Below, in pieces: positions 13,747 to 15,962 of a stretch of 15,962 nucleotides of DNA. The stretch spans positions 1 to 15,962 of the forward strand of contig JALXCX010000317.1 of assembly GCA_026990725.1 (NCBI GenBank), given 5' to 3'. Within the stretch, counting starts at the first letter, position 1. Every line of letters begins with the position of its first letter. The notes under the pieces are model-generated. The model had not been told where the DNA came from, searched no databases, and saw nothing but the letters and a program-made list of their open reading frames with translations. The position numbers and the translations under genes were made by a program. This stretch comes from Desulfobulbaceae bacterium. Lineage in GTDB: Bacteria > Desulfobacterota > Desulfobulbia > Desulfobulbales > Desulfobulbaceae.

Positions 13747-15962
13747 CGGTTTCCCTCTTCGTTTTTTCCCGGTGATACTCTTCAATGGAGAGGTTGCGCA
13801 ACTGAGATTTGCGCCCGCCCTCGTTATGGACAAAGTGGACAGAGCTGATATAATTTTCAATCACATGAATTTTCTGGAGCGGCGTCACGATGAGCAGCTG
13901 CAGGTTGAGCCGTTTAAAGAGTTCAAGGCCATACCGGGTGGACTCATCAGAGCCTTTGCCGAATGCCTCGTCAATGACCACAAAACGGAAGGATCGGGAA
14001 CGGACAGCACCCCATTCCAGTCCAAACTGATAGGCCAGAGCCGAGGCCAGAATGGTATAGGCCAGCTTTTCCTTCTGCCCGCCGGATTTCCCGGAAGAAT
14101 CCGAATAATATTCCTTGTCCCGGTCGTCCTCCAGCCAGCGCTCAATGGCAGAAAAGGTAAACCAGTTGCGCACATCCGTCACCTTGGCTGTCCATTTCCG
14201 ATCAAGGTCGATTAACCCCTCACGACCGTTGAAACGATCAATCAGTTTTTTGACCTGGAGAAACTTGGCCTCATTGTAGAGTTCCTCACCCCCCAGGCTA
14301 TGGGTCAGGCAATTCTTCAACTCCTGTTGAAATTCACGGATCTCGGCATCCTGGCTGAGGTCGGTGAGCAGGGTGATATAGGAACCCGGGTTGTATTCCG
14401 TTTCTTTTAACGAACGGTTGATGGCATTGATCTTATCCGTTATATCCTGGCGTTCCCGCTCCAGTTGATTCTGAAAAAGGGCAATGGAATTGATGGTTCC
14501 CTCGTTAAGCAACTGTTTAAACCGATCCTCATGACGGGGCAGGTCCTCTTTTTTCAGGGAAAGAAGCATTTCTTCATACTCCGGCGCTGCTGCCAGGCTG
14601 GTATCGACCTCCACTGTTTCAGCGGGCCAGGCTGTTTTAAACTGCCCCATCTGTCTGAGAATGGCCTCGGTAATGGTCTTGATCCGGCCATCTGCGTTGG
14701 AAATCTGCCGGGTGATATGCTCCCGAACCTCACTCTGACATTTTTTCACATTGCGCAGAGTAACCCGTTTATCCTTGAGCACAGTCTGATGAAAGGCCAA
14801 TAGCTGATTCACCAGTTCCTGATTATCAGGATTTTCCAGAAAATCACTGTATTCGGCCAGATCATCACGCTCCTCCTGACACCGCTGCCTGTCAGAACGT
14901 CTGCCGCCGATTTTTTCATTGAGCTCCGTCCGTCTACGCTCATGGGCCAGAATATTTTCCCTGACCATGGCCAGCTGTTTGCGCAGGGATTGCAAGATAT
15001 CGGAACTCTCTTCAATCTGGCGCTGTTCTTCACGTAATTCCTCAATCTGTCGGGCAATGGGCTGCCAGTGAATATCTGCGTAGCGATGAAACTGAAGAAA
15101 ATCTCGACAATGGTCACGCCGGCATCCCAGGAGGTGTTGACGCTCCTGGCTCAAACGTATTTTTTCCCCAAATTGTCGTCCTGTTTCGGCAACCCGCTCA
15201 GCTTCCTCTTCGAGCGCCTTGATCTTCTCTTCATTGCTCCAGCCAAGGATAAAACGACTGCGATCAAGCAGGGAATGACGATCATCCTTTTCATGCCGCC
15301 TGTGGCCCGATTTAATCAATCCGTTTATGGACAGGGCCCTGGGCAGCCGCTGCAACTGGTCAAGGGTTTCACAGCAGACATAGTTGAAACGGCGGTTCAG
15401 TTCTCGATCCAGCCAGTCATAAAAGGGACTGTCCGTTCTAATCCGGATCTTTCGGGAAAGCATGTCCGGGTCATCTGCTGGTGCAGCTCGCCGGGTTTTC
15501 TCGTTCACCCGGTAGTACACCAGCCTGCCTTTCAGGTTAGTCCGCTCCACATAATGGTTGACCCGGCTGTAATACTCTGATGAAACCAGCAGGCTGAGCC
15601 CGAAATTATGGAGCAGCCGCTCGATGGCTCCTTCCCATTTTTTCTCCTCCTCAGCGACCTGAAGAAGCTCACCAACAAAGGGCAGTTCCTCTTCGGCAAT
15701 GCCAATGACCTCTGCCATTTTCCTTCTGATCTCCAGGGATCTTCGGGGAATATTGGTTCGTCTGCTGCGCAGAGATTCCAACTCCTGCTCAAGCTGAGCA
15801 TGGCTTTCCCTTGTTTTCTGCAATTCAAGACTGAAATCAATAAGGTCTCTGGCCAGCTCTTCACTTTCCTTTTCAATCCTCTTCTGCAGTTTCTGTCCCC
15901 GCCTGATATGGGCAACAAACTCATCTTCTCCAGCTGCCACCGGAAACTCCAGCTCCCTGCTC
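13733..15962 (-). CDS. jetC: Wadjet system SMC-like ATPase JetC (5' end outside the window)
   Basis: The open frame runs off the right edge, so about 742 C-terminal residues are visible and the N-terminal head with Walker A is missing. JetC is the MukB-like SMC motor that extrudes loops on small circular DNA. Seen here are a coiled coil, a compact hinge-like region (about 15690-15330; FVGELLQVAEEEKKWEGAIE, RLVYYRV), a long charged coiled coil (about 15220-14500) and the C-terminal head. The head has signature SGGQKEK at about 14086-14066, Walker B FVVIDEAF with catalytic Glu near 13967, D-loop GKGSDES and a switch region LLIVTPLQKIHVIE. A GTG at 15940 is internal, not the start. It is followed by jetD, matching Wadjet order jetA-B-C-D. 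Confidence 0.92.
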   Translation of the reverse strand, partial: SRELEFPVAAGEDEFVAHIRRGQKLQKRIEKESEELARDLIDFSLELQKTRESHAQLEQELESLRSRRTNIPRRSLEIRRKMAEVIGIAEEELPFVGELLQVAEEEKKWEGAIERLLHNFGLSLLVSSEYYSRVNHYVERTNLKGRLVYYRVNEKTRRAAPADDPDMLSRKIRIRTDSPFYDWLDRELNRRFNYVCCETLDQLQRLPRALSINGLIKSGHRRHEKDDRHSLLDRSRFILGWSNEEKIKALEEEAERVAETGRQFGEKIRLSQERQHLLGCRRDHCRDFLQFHRYADIHWQPIARQIEELREEQRQIEESSDILQSLRKQLAMVRENILAHERRRTELNEKIGGRRSDRQRCQEERDDLAEYSDFLENPDNQELVNQLLAFHQTVLKDKRVTLRNVKKCQSEVREHITRQISNADGRIKTITEAILRQMGQFKTAWPAETVEVDTSLAAAPEYEEMLLSLKKEDLPRHEDRFKQLLNEGTINSIALFQNQLERERQDITDKINAINRSLKETEYNPGSYITLLTDLSQDAEIREFQQELKNCLTHSLGGEELYNEAKFLQVKKLIDRFNGREGLIDLDRKWTAKVTDVRNWFTFSAIERWLEDDRDKEYYSDSSGKSGGQKEKLAYTILASALAYQFGLEWGAVRSRSFRFVVIDEAFGKGSDESTRYGLELFKRLNLQLLIVTPLQKIHVIENYISSVHFVHNEGGRKSQLRNLSIEEYHREKTKRETGDNG

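Noticed and set aside
13747..13860. Longer N-terminus for JetD starting at 13860
   Set aside because: These codons overlap the conserved end of JetC in another frame, while the GTG at 13746 has a good ribosome site and begins the family-like sequence.
15940..15962. JetC start at the GTG at 15940
   Set aside because: The frame is open through to the window edge and the protein lacks its N-terminal ATPase half, so this GTG is an internal Val.
1..15962. CRISPR arrays, tRNA or rRNA genes, intact insertion sequences
   Set aside because: No regularly spaced repeats, no cloverleaf-type or rRNA-like sequence and no transposase gene were seen on either strand.

Overview
The window looks like chromosomal DNA of a sulfate-reducer-type Desulfobacterota bacterium, most likely of the Desulfobulbales. 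This is an inference from moderate GC, an Aap-type amino-acid transporter, a GGDEF domain with a substrate pocket typical of that lineage, and a small lineage-type protein behind rsmB. No genome comparison was possible.

Left part (1-1770). The start of a probable exported or anchored protein leaves the window at the left edge. Next to it is a membrane-anchored XRE-type regulator with an EF-hand-like motif in its outer domain. A 388-bp gene-poor stretch holds several inverted repeats, including a 30-bp near-perfect palindrome. It leads to a 69-residue secreted protein, which is followed by a perfect 11-bp hairpin.

Transport block (1769-6054, minus strand). The genes aapJ-aapQ-aapM-aapP encode a complete ABC importer for polar or general L-amino acids. 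Two hairpins separate aapJ from aapQ. A dyad and a related second copy lie upstream of aapJ.

Housekeeping and signalling block (6253-11996, plus strand). It holds a REC-GGDEF response regulator, rsmB (16S rRNA m5C methyltransferase, overlapping the regulator by 4 bp), a helical 197-residue protein, an M24 aminopeptidase, an unrecognised 110-residue protein and pyrF. The regulator has Ser in place of the guanine-contacting Asp of PleD and Val in place of its Asn. This is the pattern expected of a hybrid-promiscuous (Hypr) GGDEF enzyme that makes 3',3'-cGAMP.

Defence block (12538-15962, minus strand). These are the last two genes of a Wadjet anti-plasmid operon. jetC (SMC/MukB-like ATPase) is cut by the right window edge. 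jetD (DUF3322/DUF2220, TOPRIM-like nuclease subunit) starts inside the end of jetC. jetA and jetB are expected just beyond the right edge. The 541 bp between pyrF and jetD hold no convincing gene, but contain a 41-codon Cys-rich ORF, a short orphan frame and an imperfect inverted repeat.
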